This document shows positions 15,009 to 22,109 of a stretch of 25,774 nt of DNA, in pieces. The stretch comes from CAZYAK01 sp964645935 (GTDB lineage Bacteria > Patescibacteriota > Gracilibacteria > Peribacterales > Peribacteraceae). The notes below the pieces were generated by a model, which was not told where the DNA came from, searched no databases, and saw only the letters and a list, made by a program, of their open reading frames with translations. The first letter of the stretch is position 1, and every line of letters starts with the position of its first letter. Location of the stretch: the NCBI GenBank assembly GCA_964645935.1, contig CAZYAK010000016.1, forward strand, positions 1 through 25,774. The letters run 5' to 3'. A program made the position numbers and the translations under genes.

Positions 15009-16273
15009 ACTGCCGCCCCTCCTCCCGCCGGCCGTCCTCCGCCGAGCACCGCCTTCTGGCATTGCGCGGCGCGCCGGGCGGCTATCGCCTGGACCAGCCC
15101 GACCGTGGCGTGCCCTCGCCGCCGCTCAGCACCCGCGTGCGTTCGTACCCGCACATGGCGACGCCGTACCTGTACAGCAACGTGCACAGCCGCATCCAGT
15201 CGCCCGCGTTCTACCAAGGCTGGCGTCCGTACGGCCCGACGAGCTACCACCACGCCGTTGCGCCGTATGCGTCGCATCACGCCATGTCGTATACACCCTA
15301 CGCGTACGGCCACCACCACGCGTACCCCGGCCATTCGTTCGGCCATTCGTATGTGCATCCCTCGTACACCACGCTCGGCGGCGGACCGTCGTACTCGTGG
15401 ACGGGGCTCCGCGGAGCCGTAAACCCGCAGTATCCCTTCGCGCACATCGGACCGTACTCGTACTCGCCGGGACCCATGTATGCCATGGCCGCGCCGGCGA
15501 CGGGCGGCTATCCCTACGGCGGCGGCCAGGCCGGCTCCACGCCCGGCGCATACGTGTACCGTCCCTTCGATGGCAGCCCGCCCGTCCGCGAACTTCCCAC
15601 CTCGCCGTTGGACATGGATCCGCGCCCGGAGACTCTCGGCCCGCTGTTGCGCCCGTACAGCGCGATGGGCAGCTACCGCCGCACGCCCGATCCGGTACCG
15701 AGGGTAAGCGGTCCGCGTAGCTCGCGGCGGCGGGAGACCGTGGCACCCATTGGCACAGTGCCCGAAGCGCTGCGCGCGGCGCGGGAGACGGCGATGAAAG
15801 CCGTTACCGACGCGGATGCTCTCCAGCCTCTGACAAGCGCGACTGTTAGCATCCCCGCACCTCCCGCGGTCGATGCGTCCATTCCCGCCCCTGCCGCTCC
15901 CGTTCTCCAGCGCTACACGGACAAGATCACGGCGCTTGATGCGGCCATCGCGCGTCTGGGAGAAGGCGTGGCCATCGCCCAAACAGAGAACACCGCGACG
16001 GGCATCCGCTACCAGGTGGAGATGTTGCAAATACGCACACGGATGATGCGCGCGAAGCAGGCAGTCCATCGCCTGCGGCGCTCGCACTACGCGGCGGAAG
16101 TGACGCGCGTGGGAGCCCTGGATCCAACCGATGCCGTGCGGATCGCCACGCTCGGTCCGCTCACCGCGATGCGCGACCAGCAGACCGCCGCGATCACGGC
16201 GCTCGACGCGCAGATCACGCTCAACACGCAGGCGACCGCGGCCGCGGAGCGGCGCACGGTGGTGGCCAGGTAA
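15005..16273 (+). CDS. Tyr/His/Pro-rich low-complexity protein with coiled-coil C-terminus, copy 1
   Basis: The start is the ATG overlapping the stop of the upstream gene (ATGA), although the frame is open much further upstream; the product has 422 residues. After a basic N-terminus (MNCRPSSRRPSSAEHRLLAL), residues ~45-215 are a low-complexity region dominated by Tyr, His, Pro, Gly and Ser (for example YTPYAYGHHHAYPGHSF and YPYGGGQAGSTPGAYVY). This composition is like that of prion-like or phase-separating segments. Residues ~250-420 are ordinary helical sequence with two likely coiled-coil stretches (ITALDAAIARLGEGVAIAQ; MLQIRTRMMRAKQAVHRL). No signal peptide is visible, so secretion is not indicated. 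It matches the organisation of the 17493-19406 gene. A scaffold or matrix role is an inference only. Confidence 0.85.
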   Translation: MNCRPSSRRPSSAEHRLLALRGAPGGYRLDQPDRGVPSPPLSTRVRSYPHMATPYLYSNVHSRIQSPAFYQGWRPYGPTSYHHAVAPYASHHAMSYTPYAYGHHHAYPGHSFGHSYVHPSYTTLGGGPSYSWTGLRGAVNPQYPFAHIGPYSYSPGPMYAMAAPATGGYPYGGGQAGSTPGAYVYRPFDGSPPVRELPTSPLDMDPRPETLGPLLRPYSAMGSYRRTPDPVPRVSGPRSSRRRETVAPIGTVPEALRAARETAMKAVTDADALQPLTSATVSIPAPPAVDASIPAPAAPVLQRYTDKITALDAAIARLGEGVAIAQTENTATGIRYQVEMLQIRTRMMRAKQAVHRLRRSHYAAEVTRVGALDPTDAVRIATLGPLTAMRDQQTAAITALDAQITLNTQATAAAERRTVVAR

Positions 16274-16442
16274 GCCAAACCGCCTGANNNNNNNNNNNNN
16301 NNNNNNNNNNNNNNNNNNNNNNNNNNNNNNNNNNNNNNNNNNNNNNNNNNNNNNNNNNNNNNNNNNNNNNNNNNNNNNNNNNNNNNNCGACCGCGGCCGC
16401 GGAGCGGCGCACGGTGGTGGCCAGGTAAGCCAAACCGCCTGA
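16233..16442. repeat. 55-bp direct duplication flanking a scaffold gap (assembly overlap)
   Basis: Bases 16233-16287 and 16388-16442 are identical over 55 bases and end and begin exactly at the 100-N gap (16288-16387). They include the last codons and stop of the 15005-16273 gene. This is the pattern of two contigs sharing a k-mer of 55 that were scaffolded instead of merged. The real distance is then about 155 bases shorter, leaving about 50 bases between the TAA and the end of the opposing gene. Confidence 0.9.
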
Positions 16443-16462
16443 CCTCGGAGAGGTCAAGCGGT
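16434..16462. terminator. Hairpin between convergent genes, possible bidirectional terminator
   Basis: ACCGCCTGACCTC and GAGGTCAAGCGGT pair around a GGA loop with one mismatch in 13 positions. AGCC/GGCT just outside can extend the stem. It lies between the stop of the 15005-16273 gene and the stop of the 16478-16891 gene. No T-tract follows on either strand, so the terminator role is likely but not certain. Confidence 0.6.
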
Positions 16463-16477
16463 GGCTGTGGAGGGCTT

Positions 16478-16891
16478 TCACCATCCGTAGGGGGGCCAGT
16501 AGGTACGCCAGGTACCGGTGTACCCGGCGACGTACCACGGGTCGTACGACCACCTGCCGCACGTGTTGTACGGCAGGCCCCGGGCTACGCACCCGCAGTA
16601 GGGTGCGGTGCGGACGACGGGTGTCGTCGTCACCACCCGCACCGTCGTGGGGCGAGTCTTGAGGATTTTTACGTCGGCCTCTACGACCGACAGGCGGGTC
16701 TTCATCTCGCCAACATCCTTTTCGATGTTGGCGACGCTCTTCTTGGTCGCGGCTCCGTCTTTTTGGATCTGGCCGAGGATCTTCAGGATCTCCTCGGCCT
16801 GGGCCTTGGTGGCCGGTTCGGGGGCCTGGGCCCTGAGGCCCGAGGCGGCGATGAGCAGCGCAACGAGCGCCGCCGTCCACAATCGATTCAT
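16478..16891 (-). CDS. Small secreted protein with coiled coil and Tyr/Trp/Cys-rich C-terminus
   Basis: The 137-residue product begins with a textbook signal peptide (MNRLWTAALVALLIAASGLRAQA, cleavage near AQA). A helical, probably coiled-coil region follows (AEEILKILGQIQKDGAATKK, IEKDVGEMKTRLSVVEADV), then a Thr/Val stretch and a C-terminal ~45 residues rich in Tyr, Trp, Pro and Gly with three Cys (YCGCVARGLPYNTCGRW). Unlike every other start here it has a strong Shine-Dalgarno (GGAAGGAG, 5 bases before ATG). The gene lies between the two paralogous operons in the opposite direction, next to a scaffold join. The style recalls small exported proteins of Planctomycetes, so acquisition by transfer or a chimeric join are both possible; neither is shown. 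Function unknown. Confidence 0.8.
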   Translation of the reverse strand: MNRLWTAALVALLIAASGLRAQAPEPATKAQAEEILKILGQIQKDGAATKKSVANIEKDVGEMKTRLSVVEADVKILKTRPTTVRVVTTTPVVRTAPYCGCVARGLPYNTCGRWSYDPWYVAGYTGTWRTYWPPYGW

Positions 16892-16896
16892 GTCAG

Positions 16897-16917
16897 CTCC
16901 TTCCCGGCAGTGCCGGG
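16897..16917 (-). promoter_or_regulatory. Strong Shine-Dalgarno with an adjoining hairpin
   Basis: On the minus strand AAGGAG (16902-16897) lies 5 bases before the ATG at 16891. Immediately upstream, CCCGGC-ACT-GCCGGG (16917-16903) forms a 6-bp GC stem ending where the Shine-Dalgarno begins. The stem could affect ribosome access or mRNA stability. It is the only convincing Shine-Dalgarno in the window. Confidence 0.75.
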
Positions 16918-17095
16918 GCTTAGGTGAAATGTCTACCGTAGGGGATGGGTCAGTATTACCCCCACAGCACGCTCAGCTCCCTTAGGAGCGGACCGTGTCA
17001 GGGGGGCTGCGGCGGTGTGAAGGATCGTTGTGGATTGTACAATAAGTGTAGTTTTTGGCAACTACCAGCCGTCTCGCCCCGTATACGGCCCAGGT

Positions 17096-17124
17096 TTGCA
17101 GAAATGACCGAATTTTGCTACAAT
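17096..17124 (+). promoter_or_regulatory. -35/extended -10 promoter for the 17131 operon
   Basis: TTGCAG (17096-17101), a 17-base spacer ending in TTTTGC and TACAAT (17119-17124) precede the ATG at 17131 by 6 bases. Transcription should begin at the start codon itself (leaderless). Confidence 0.8.
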
Positions 17125-17130
17125 ACCCTG

Positions 17131-17496
17131 ATGTCTCGACAAGACCCACACACAGCCTTCGTGCCCCCAGCCAACACGTATCCGATCCACTCTCCGGAGT
17201 GGGTCTACGACGAGATCATGCGCCACATCGAGCCTGAGCTGATGCTGGCCGAGCTGCCGCTCTTGGAGAACCGGTACGCCGGCGAGTCCGAGGCGCAGAA
17301 GACCCGGCGCCTCGCCGGGTACGAGCGCGCGTTCCAGGTGTTCGACGCCGCGTACGGCAAGGTGGTGGAGCTGCTCTCGGAGGAGACGCACCAGCTGCGC
17401 GCCCGCGCGCGCGAGCAGGTGGGCAAGCAGGAGCGCGACGAAGCCAGCAAGGACATGGCTGATTTTGAGTCCCGTTTCGACGCCACCAACGCATGA
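17131..17496 (+). CDS. Small helical protein, copy 2 of a duplicated pair
   Basis: The 121-residue product is paralogous to the 14637-15008 product (shared EIMRHIEP, YAGE and YERAF motifs). The ATG at 17131 is chosen over upstream in-frame starts because the -10 box ends 6 bases before it and because the N-terminus then matches its paralogue (Pro-rich, then PEWVYDEIMRHIEPEL). The C-terminal half is strongly charged and helical (EETHQLRARAREQVGKQERD). It overlaps the next gene by ATGA exactly as its paralogue does, so the two-gene unit was duplicated as a whole. No known family is recognised. Confidence 0.9.
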   Translation: MSRQDPHTAFVPPANTYPIHSPEWVYDEIMRHIEPELMLAELPLLENRYAGESEAQKTRRLAGYERAFQVFDAAYGKVVELLSEETHQLRARAREQVGKQERDEASKDMADFESRFDATNA

Positions 17497-19406
17497 CGCA
17501 CCACATCCCCCGCACCGGCTCGCTGCGCGAGTCCCGCCTCCTCGGGTTCGATGCCCCTCCGGAACCCACGGGTGTCCACGCCCCGGGCGAACACCCCCGC
17601 GCCTACGGCGACGTGGCGCGCATGGGCTACGGCCGCGTCCGCGCCGTGCGCGGGCATGGGTACTACCGGTCCCCCTACGCGGGACCGGGATACCGCCCCA
17701 CGTACGCTCCGCACGTGGGCCCCATCGCCACCGGCTACGCCAATACCTACGGATACCGGCCCGCCTACGGTCCGTCCTACGGATACTCACCCGCGCCGTA
17801 CGCCATGGCCGGTTCGCCCGGTCCGGGCCGCTACGTGTCGCCGGGCATCTACCGCATCGGGCCGGATCCCGTCTCGTACTCGCCCTACTCTGGCGGCGCC
17901 TACGGCAGTTCCTACGGGTCCGGCGGCAACGCGTACGGAGCGACGTACCGTCCCAGCTATAACGAGGCCCGCGCTATGGACCACGCCACGCGCGTGGCCC
18001 GGGACGGCGGCGCCGTGTGGGTCAACGGTGAGCGCGTGCGCTATGTGGGCCCGGGGGCCGGCGGGTACCGCCCGTCCGGGTCCGGCGGCGTGGACTACGC
18101 CTCCCGCCGCGGCACCCGCGCGCCGGACACGGTGGTGCGCCGCACCCCCGACCAGATCGTGGACCAGGACGTGGGCCGCCCCAACTGGCAGCCGCTCATC
18201 AATCATGCGGATCCCAACATCCAGCGCATGGCGCGCAACGTGAAGCGCATGTACGACCGCTACGACGCGTCATACCGCGGGTACGACTTCTCCCCGGAGC
18301 AGCAGTACCAGGCTTCCACCATCGCGAGCTACTGGCGCGAGCTGCAGACGGCGCTCGGCCAGGCGCAGGCACTGAGTGGCAGTAACAGTAGCCTCGGATC
18401 GACCACTGTCTTGCAGCGCGTGACGGTCCCCGTGATCGCGGGCCGTGGGGACTTTGCGGCGCAGTTCACCATTGGTGGCACGGATCGGTTCGGCAACCCC
18501 GCTACCATCCTGTACCAGCCCAACACGGCAAGGCAGTCGTGGGACAGCACGGGCATCGATTTCGTGCGCGAACGCGGCATCCGCATCCGGCGTGAGGCCG
18601 GCTTCAACGGTGGCACGCGAGCGGTCACTATCGAGTTCACCCAGCCGGGCACGTACACGGTGAACGGCAGGACCTACGTCGTCACGGCAGACATGGTTGC
18701 CGGCGACGGGTTGGGCGACATTGGACCAGGACCCCGCCGCGAGCGTCCCGATTCCGGTCTCGGTGTCGCCGCGCCGCGTGTCAGGGAACTCGTCCGCCAG
18801 CTAGACCGTGCGGTGCTCGAGCCGATCGAGCCCGTGACCACGGGCGACGCGAGCACACACCGCGTCGGATTCACACCGAAGATCCGCCGACTGGAGTCGC
18901 AGCTGACGAGCATCATGCAAGATATCCATACCAACCATCGCGTCAATTTCGGGCTCGCGCTTGAGGACCTCAACCGCCAGCTGCAAGCGAGCACTCCCTA
19001 CGTAGCCGTCGCTCCGGTCGAGGGCGTCAATGTGCGGGTAAGCCTCAATCTCCGTCCGGACGCCACGGTGCTTTCGGCGTACCGCCTGGATGGCCCGCGC
19101 CGCCTGGCCTTTGAAGCGATGCGCAACATCGAGGCCGCGCTCCGGGCCGCGCCCACCGCGGCGGGGGATATCAATGACCTGCCGAGCGTTCTGCTTCTCA
19201 ATGGCATGCTCGACCGCTTCGCTGACTACGGGTACACCACCTATGCTGGGGCGGCTCGCGTCATCAACGGCGAGATCGCGCGTCTGCCTGTCCCGCCCAC
19301 AGCGCGCGTCGGCCTCGTTGACCGCACCCTGTCGCTCGCCTTGCCCACGCTGGCGGAGCCGAGGCCGCGTGTGCGCTTCGACGACGTCACGCCCGAGCCG
19401 CTCTAA
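17493..19406 (+). CDS. Tyr/Gly/Pro-rich low-complexity protein with folded C-terminal part, copy 2
   Basis: The 637-residue product starts at the ATG overlapping the upstream stop. Residues ~35-160 are rich in Tyr, Gly, Pro, Arg and Ser (for example HGYYRSPYAGPGYRPTYAPH and GYRPAYGPSYGYSPAPY). From about residue 165 the sequence becomes ordinary. A helical section (NIQRMARNVKRMYDRYDASY) is followed by a beta-rich section about residues 305-405 (VPVIAGRGDFAAQFTIGG, TIEFTQPGTYTVNGRTYVV) that resembles an immunoglobulin-like or carbohydrate-binding fold. A mixed C-terminal domain of ~220 residues follows. There is no signal peptide. The N-terminal 25 residues loosely match the 15005 protein (ESRLLGF against EHRLLAL). 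Organisation and context make it the partner of the 17131 product. Confidence 0.88.
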   Translation: MTHHIPRTGSLRESRLLGFDAPPEPTGVHAPGEHPRAYGDVARMGYGRVRAVRGHGYYRSPYAGPGYRPTYAPHVGPIATGYANTYGYRPAYGPSYGYSPAPYAMAGSPGPGRYVSPGIYRIGPDPVSYSPYSGGAYGSSYGSGGNAYGATYRPSYNEARAMDHATRVARDGGAVWVNGERVRYVGPGAGGYRPSGSGGVDYASRRGTRAPDTVVRRTPDQIVDQDVGRPNWQPLINHADPNIQRMARNVKRMYDRYDASYRGYDFSPEQQYQASTIASYWRELQTALGQAQALSGSNSSLGSTTVLQRVTVPVIAGRGDFAAQFTIGGTDRFGNPATILYQPNTARQSWDSTGIDFVRERGIRIRREAGFNGGTRAVTIEFTQPGTYTVNGRTYVVTADMVAGDGLGDIGPGPRRERPDSGLGVAAPRVRELVRQLDRAVLEPIEPVTTGDASTHRVGFTPKIRRLESQLTSIMQDIHTNHRVNFGLALEDLNRQLQASTPYVAVAPVEGVNVRVSLNLRPDATVLSAYRLDGPRRLAFEAMRNIEAALRAAPTAAGDINDLPSVLLLNGMLDRFADYGYTTYAGAARVINGEIARLPVPPTARVGLVDRTLSLALPTLAEPRPRVRFDDVTPEPL

Positions 19407-19427
19407 CGCCCCAGGATCCCCCGGCGT

Positions 19428-19456
19428 TTGACGTGCGCCCCCCGGGGTCTTGCTGT
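19428..19456 (+). promoter_or_regulatory. Possible promoter of carA
   Basis: TTGACG (19428-19433) is a good -35 match. A 17-base spacer leads to TGCTGT (19451-19456), which is a poor -10. A weak hairpin (AACGCC / GGCGTT, 19405-19428) just after the previous stop overlaps it and might terminate the upstream operon. Confidence 0.35.
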
Positions 19457-19470
19457 ACCCTCGTCCGCGC

Positions 19471-20613
19471 ATGGCCAGCCTCATCCTCAGCGACGGGACG
19501 GTCTTCCGCGGGGAGCCCTTCGGCGCGCGCGTCGACGGCGACGGCGAGGTGGTCTTCAACACCGGCATGGCCGGCTACCCCGAGAGCCTCACGGACCCCT
19601 CGTACCGCGGGCAGATCCTCACCTTCACGTACCCGCTCATCGGCAACTACGGCGTTCCGGAGGAGCGTCTCAATGCCTGGGGCTTCTCGGAGAACTTCGA
19701 GAGCGAGGAGATCCACGTGCGCGGCGTCGTCATGGCGCAGGGGAGCGAGACGCACAGCCACCACCTCTCGAAGGAATCGCTCGGAGACTGGCTGGCGCGG
19801 CACTCCATCCCCGGCATCACGGGTGTGGACACCCGCGCGCTCACTCTGAAGCTGCGCGAGACGGGCGTCATGCTCGGCCGCATCGTGCAGGATGATTCCC
19901 AGACCGATCCCGGCGTCATCGCGGACCCCAACGTGTGCAACCTCGTCGCCGACGTCTCCTGCAAGGAGCTCGTCACCTATGAGCCGCTCCCCGAGCATCG
20001 CGGCGCCGTGACGCCCACCATCCTGGCGTACGACTGCGGGATGAAGCGGAACATCATCAGAAGCCTCCTCAAGCGCGGCATCCGCGTGGTGCGCGTCCCG
20101 TGGGATTTCGATCTGGATTCGTACACGGAGCCCTACGACGGCGTCTTCTTCAGCAACGGGCCCGGCGACCCCAAGCTCTGCGTGCCCACCATCAAGGCCC
20201 TGGGGCGGGGGATCGCCAAGGACAAGCTGACCTTCGGTATCTGCCTGGGCAACCAGCTGATGGCCCTGGCCATCGGCGGCGACACGTACAAGCTCAAGTA
20301 CGGCCACCGCGGCGCCAACCAGCCGTGCATCGAGGTGCGCGACGACGCCCGCGAGCGCTGCATCATCACCTCCCAGAACCACGGGTTCGCCGTGGCGGAG
20401 ACGCTTCCCGCCGGCTGGAAGGTGTGGTGGAAGAACGCCAACGACGGCACGGTGGAGGGCTTGCGCCACGAGTCCGGCCGCTATTTCTCGGTGCAGTTCC
20501 ACCCCGAGGCCTGCCCCGGCCCCGAGGACGCCAACGAGCTCTTCGACCTGTTCGCCGACCTGCTGCGCAGGGAAGCTAGGGGTTCGTCCGCGCGCATCGG
20601 AGATCGTTCCTGA
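19471..20613 (+). CDS. carA: Carbamoyl-phosphate synthase small (glutaminase) subunit
   Basis: The 380-residue product hydrolyses glutamine and channels ammonia to CarB for carbamoyl phosphate, the first step of pyrimidine and arginine synthesis. The N-terminal CarA domain (LSDGTVFRGEPFGA, NTGMAGYPESLTDPSY) is followed by a class I glutamine amidotransferase domain. The catalytic triad is Cys258 (GICLG), His344 and Glu346 (QFHPEA). The motif after the nucleophile is LGNQ, where most CarA proteins have LGHQ; this neighbouring His-to-Asn change does not remove a triad residue. The ATG at 19471 is preferred over the TTG at 19450 because it starts directly at the conserved N-terminus. No carB is in the window. 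The next gene on the same strand is an FAD/NAD(P) reductase. Confidence 0.96.
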   Translation: MASLILSDGTVFRGEPFGARVDGDGEVVFNTGMAGYPESLTDPSYRGQILTFTYPLIGNYGVPEERLNAWGFSENFESEEIHVRGVVMAQGSETHSHHLSKESLGDWLARHSIPGITGVDTRALTLKLRETGVMLGRIVQDDSQTDPGVIADPNVCNLVADVSCKELVTYEPLPEHRGAVTPTILAYDCGMKRNIIRSLLKRGIRVVRVPWDFDLDSYTEPYDGVFFSNGPGDPKLCVPTIKALGRGIAKDKLTFGICLGNQLMALAIGGDTYKLKYGHRGANQPCIEVRDDARERCIITSQNHGFAVAETLPAGWKVWWKNANDGTVEGLRHESGRYFSVQFHPEACPGPEDANELFDLFADLLRREARGSSARIGDRS

Positions 20614-20703
20614 GCGCGAGGAGTGACGAGAGGGCGAGTGGGAAGTGATCAGTGTCACCACTCCTTCCTTCACTCGACCACTCGCGCACTTCCCACTCGT
20701 CCC
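20614..20703. repeat. CGAGT-type palindromic intergenic element, copy A
   Basis: The whole gap between carA and the next gene is built from CGAGT/GAGTGA words in the left half and ACTCG/CACTC words in the right half. The 13-mers CGAGTGGGAAGTG (20635-20647) and CACTTCCCACTCG (20687-20699) are perfect inverted repeats. The centre carries GTGATCAGT, shared with copy B. Confidence 0.75.
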
Positions 20704-21420
20704 ATGGCGACCCCCACCTACACCGTCACGTGCATGTGCAAGCGCCTCCTCGCCGCGGGGGTCTATGAGTTCGTCTTCACCAAGCCCGACGGCTTCGCGT
20801 TCAAGCCGGGCCAGTTCGTGCTGTTCGACGTGCCGCACGCGGAGAACCCCGAAGACATCCAGACCCGCGCCTTCTCCATCGCCTCCGCGCCGCACGAAAC
20901 AGATCTCCTCTTTGCCGTGAAGCTCGTGGAAGGCGGGCGCGCGAGCGCGTGGTTCGAGCGCGTCGTCCAAGAGGGGAGCACCGCCGTCATCAAGGGCCCG
21001 TTCGGGAACTTCGTCCTGGATCCGGCGCCCGGCAAGAACCTGCTCTTCCTCGCCACGTCCACGGGCAACGCGCCCTTCCGGTCGCAGATCCTCGATGCGC
21101 TCGTCAGAGGCGACACACGGCGCATGGATTTTGTCTTCGGCGTGCGCAGCGAGACCGATCTTTTCTGGGTGGAGGAGCTGCGCGCGTGGGAGCGGACGTA
21201 TCCCAACTTCTTCCTGCACGTCACCCTCACGCAGCCTTCACCGTCCTGGACCGGCCACAAAGGACGTGTGCAAGTCATTGCTCCGCAGGTGGCGAAGGAA
21301 CTCGCCAGCACGTTGCTCTACGCGTGTGGAAGTCCCGTCATGACCAAGGACGTGAAACAGCTGGCCCTCGCGGAGTGGGGGATGGACAAGAAGCAGGTGC
21401 ACGTGGAGGGGTACATCTGA
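20704..21420 (+). CDS. Ferredoxin-NADP reductase-family flavoprotein (FAD/NAD(P)-binding)
   Basis: The 238-residue product has the two-domain layout of the ferredoxin-NADP+ reductase superfamily. An N-terminal FAD-binding barrel has the motif RAFSIAS (R-x-x-S type) around residue 60. A C-terminal NAD(P)-binding domain has ATSTGNAPFRS near residue 120 and ends with YACGSPVMTKDV. The family moves electrons between NAD(P)H, FAD and a partner protein. Proximity to carA suggests a PyrK-like electron-transfer role for dihydroorotate dehydrogenase. However, the protein stops without the C-terminal cysteine cluster that holds the [2Fe-2S] centre in PyrK, so a general flavodoxin or ferredoxin reductase is as likely. 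The ATG at 20704 is chosen because the longer frame would translate the palindromic element. No Shine-Dalgarno is present. Confidence 0.9.
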   Translation: MATPTYTVTCMCKRLLAAGVYEFVFTKPDGFAFKPGQFVLFDVPHAENPEDIQTRAFSIASAPHETDLLFAVKLVEGGRASAWFERVVQEGSTAVIKGPFGNFVLDPAPGKNLLFLATSTGNAPFRSQILDALVRGDTRRMDFVFGVRSETDLFWVEELRAWERTYPNFFLHVTLTQPSPSWTGHKGRVQVIAPQVAKELASTLLYACGSPVMTKDVKQLALAEWGMDKKQVHVEGYI

Positions 21421-21499
21421 GTCACGAGTGGGCGAGTGACGAGTGATCAGTACGACTCCATGCACTCGTCTACTTCTCGCTCACCCGCTCGTCACTTTT
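21421..21499. repeat. CGAGT-type palindromic intergenic element, copy B, probable terminator
   Basis: Between convergent genes. ACGAGTGGGCGAG (21424-21436) pairs with CTCACCCGCTCGT (21480-21492) using two G-U pairs. An inner pair GACGAGTG / CACTCGTC lies between them. TTTT follows on the plus strand (21496-21499), so it could terminate the reductase transcript. It shares GTGATCAGT and ACTCC words with copy A. The end overlaps the purN stop codon. Confidence 0.7.
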
Positions 21500-22103
21500 C
21501 GCCAAAAGGCAAAGCGATGTCTCCCGTCCGCACCATCTCCAGCATCTTCGGGTACCACTCCTTCTCCAGCTCCTGCACGCGCGCCTGGAGCGCGGCGGGC
21601 GTGTCGCCGGGGAGCACGGGGCAGGTTTTCTGCAGTAAGGTCTCGCCGGTATCCACACCCGCGTCCATCAGGTGGATAGTAATGCCGCTCTCGGAGTCCT
21701 TAGCCGCGAGCACCGACTCGTGCACACGCGATCCGTACATGCCCCTGCCCCCATGCCGAGGCAGCAGCGCCGGATGCACGTTGATGACGGGGAATTGCCG
21801 TACGAAGGCCTCGGGGAGGATCCACATCCACCCGAGCGCGGCCACGACGGTCTTGCCGTGCAACGCACCGAGCTCTTCTGCTGCCCCCGCGAGGCGCACG
21901 GCATAGGCCTCGCGCTCTTCGCCCTCGTTCCGCTCCACCACCCGCGAAGGCAGTCCAGCCGCACGCGCCTTGTCCAAACACGCGCGGTCGGCGCGGTCCG
22001 TGACGAGCCCGAGGCAACGTGCGCCAAGCGATCCGTCGCGCATCCGGTCGATCACTGCCTGGAAGGTGGTGCCGCGTGAGGAGGAGAGGACGATGAAGTC
22101 CAT
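21492..22103 (-). CDS. purN: Phosphoribosylglycinamide formyltransferase
   Basis: The 203-residue product is about the usual PurN length (~190-215). It transfers a formyl group from 10-formyl-tetrahydrofolate to GAR in purine synthesis. The N-terminus (MDFIVLSSSRGTTFQAVID) matches the phosphate-binding start of the family. The catalytic residues are visible as Asn108 and His110 (INVHPALLP) and Asp151 (MDAGVDTGE). The conserved GMYGSRVHE segment follows the first motif. The region before it reads LGWMWILPEAFV where the family usually has a small residue-Met-(Arg)-Ile-Leu pattern. It lies downstream of the cofE-like gene on the same strand, but a 207-base gap with a heptamer array separates them, so it is probably transcribed separately. 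Confidence 0.95.
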   Translation of the reverse strand: MDFIVLSSSRGTTFQAVIDRMRDGSLGARCLGLVTDRADRACLDKARAAGLPSRVVERNEGEEREAYAVRLAGAAEELGALHGKTVVAALGWMWILPEAFVRQFPVINVHPALLPRHGGRGMYGSRVHESVLAAKDSESGITIHLMDAGVDTGETLLQKTCPVLPGDTPAALQARVQELEKEWYPKMLEMVRTGDIALPFGEK

Positions 22104-22109
22104 GGTGGG

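Noticed and set aside
20704..21420. Naming the reductase pyrK
   Set aside because: The FAD and NAD domains fit, but the protein ends without the C-terminal Cys cluster for the [2Fe-2S] centre and no pyrD is adjacent.
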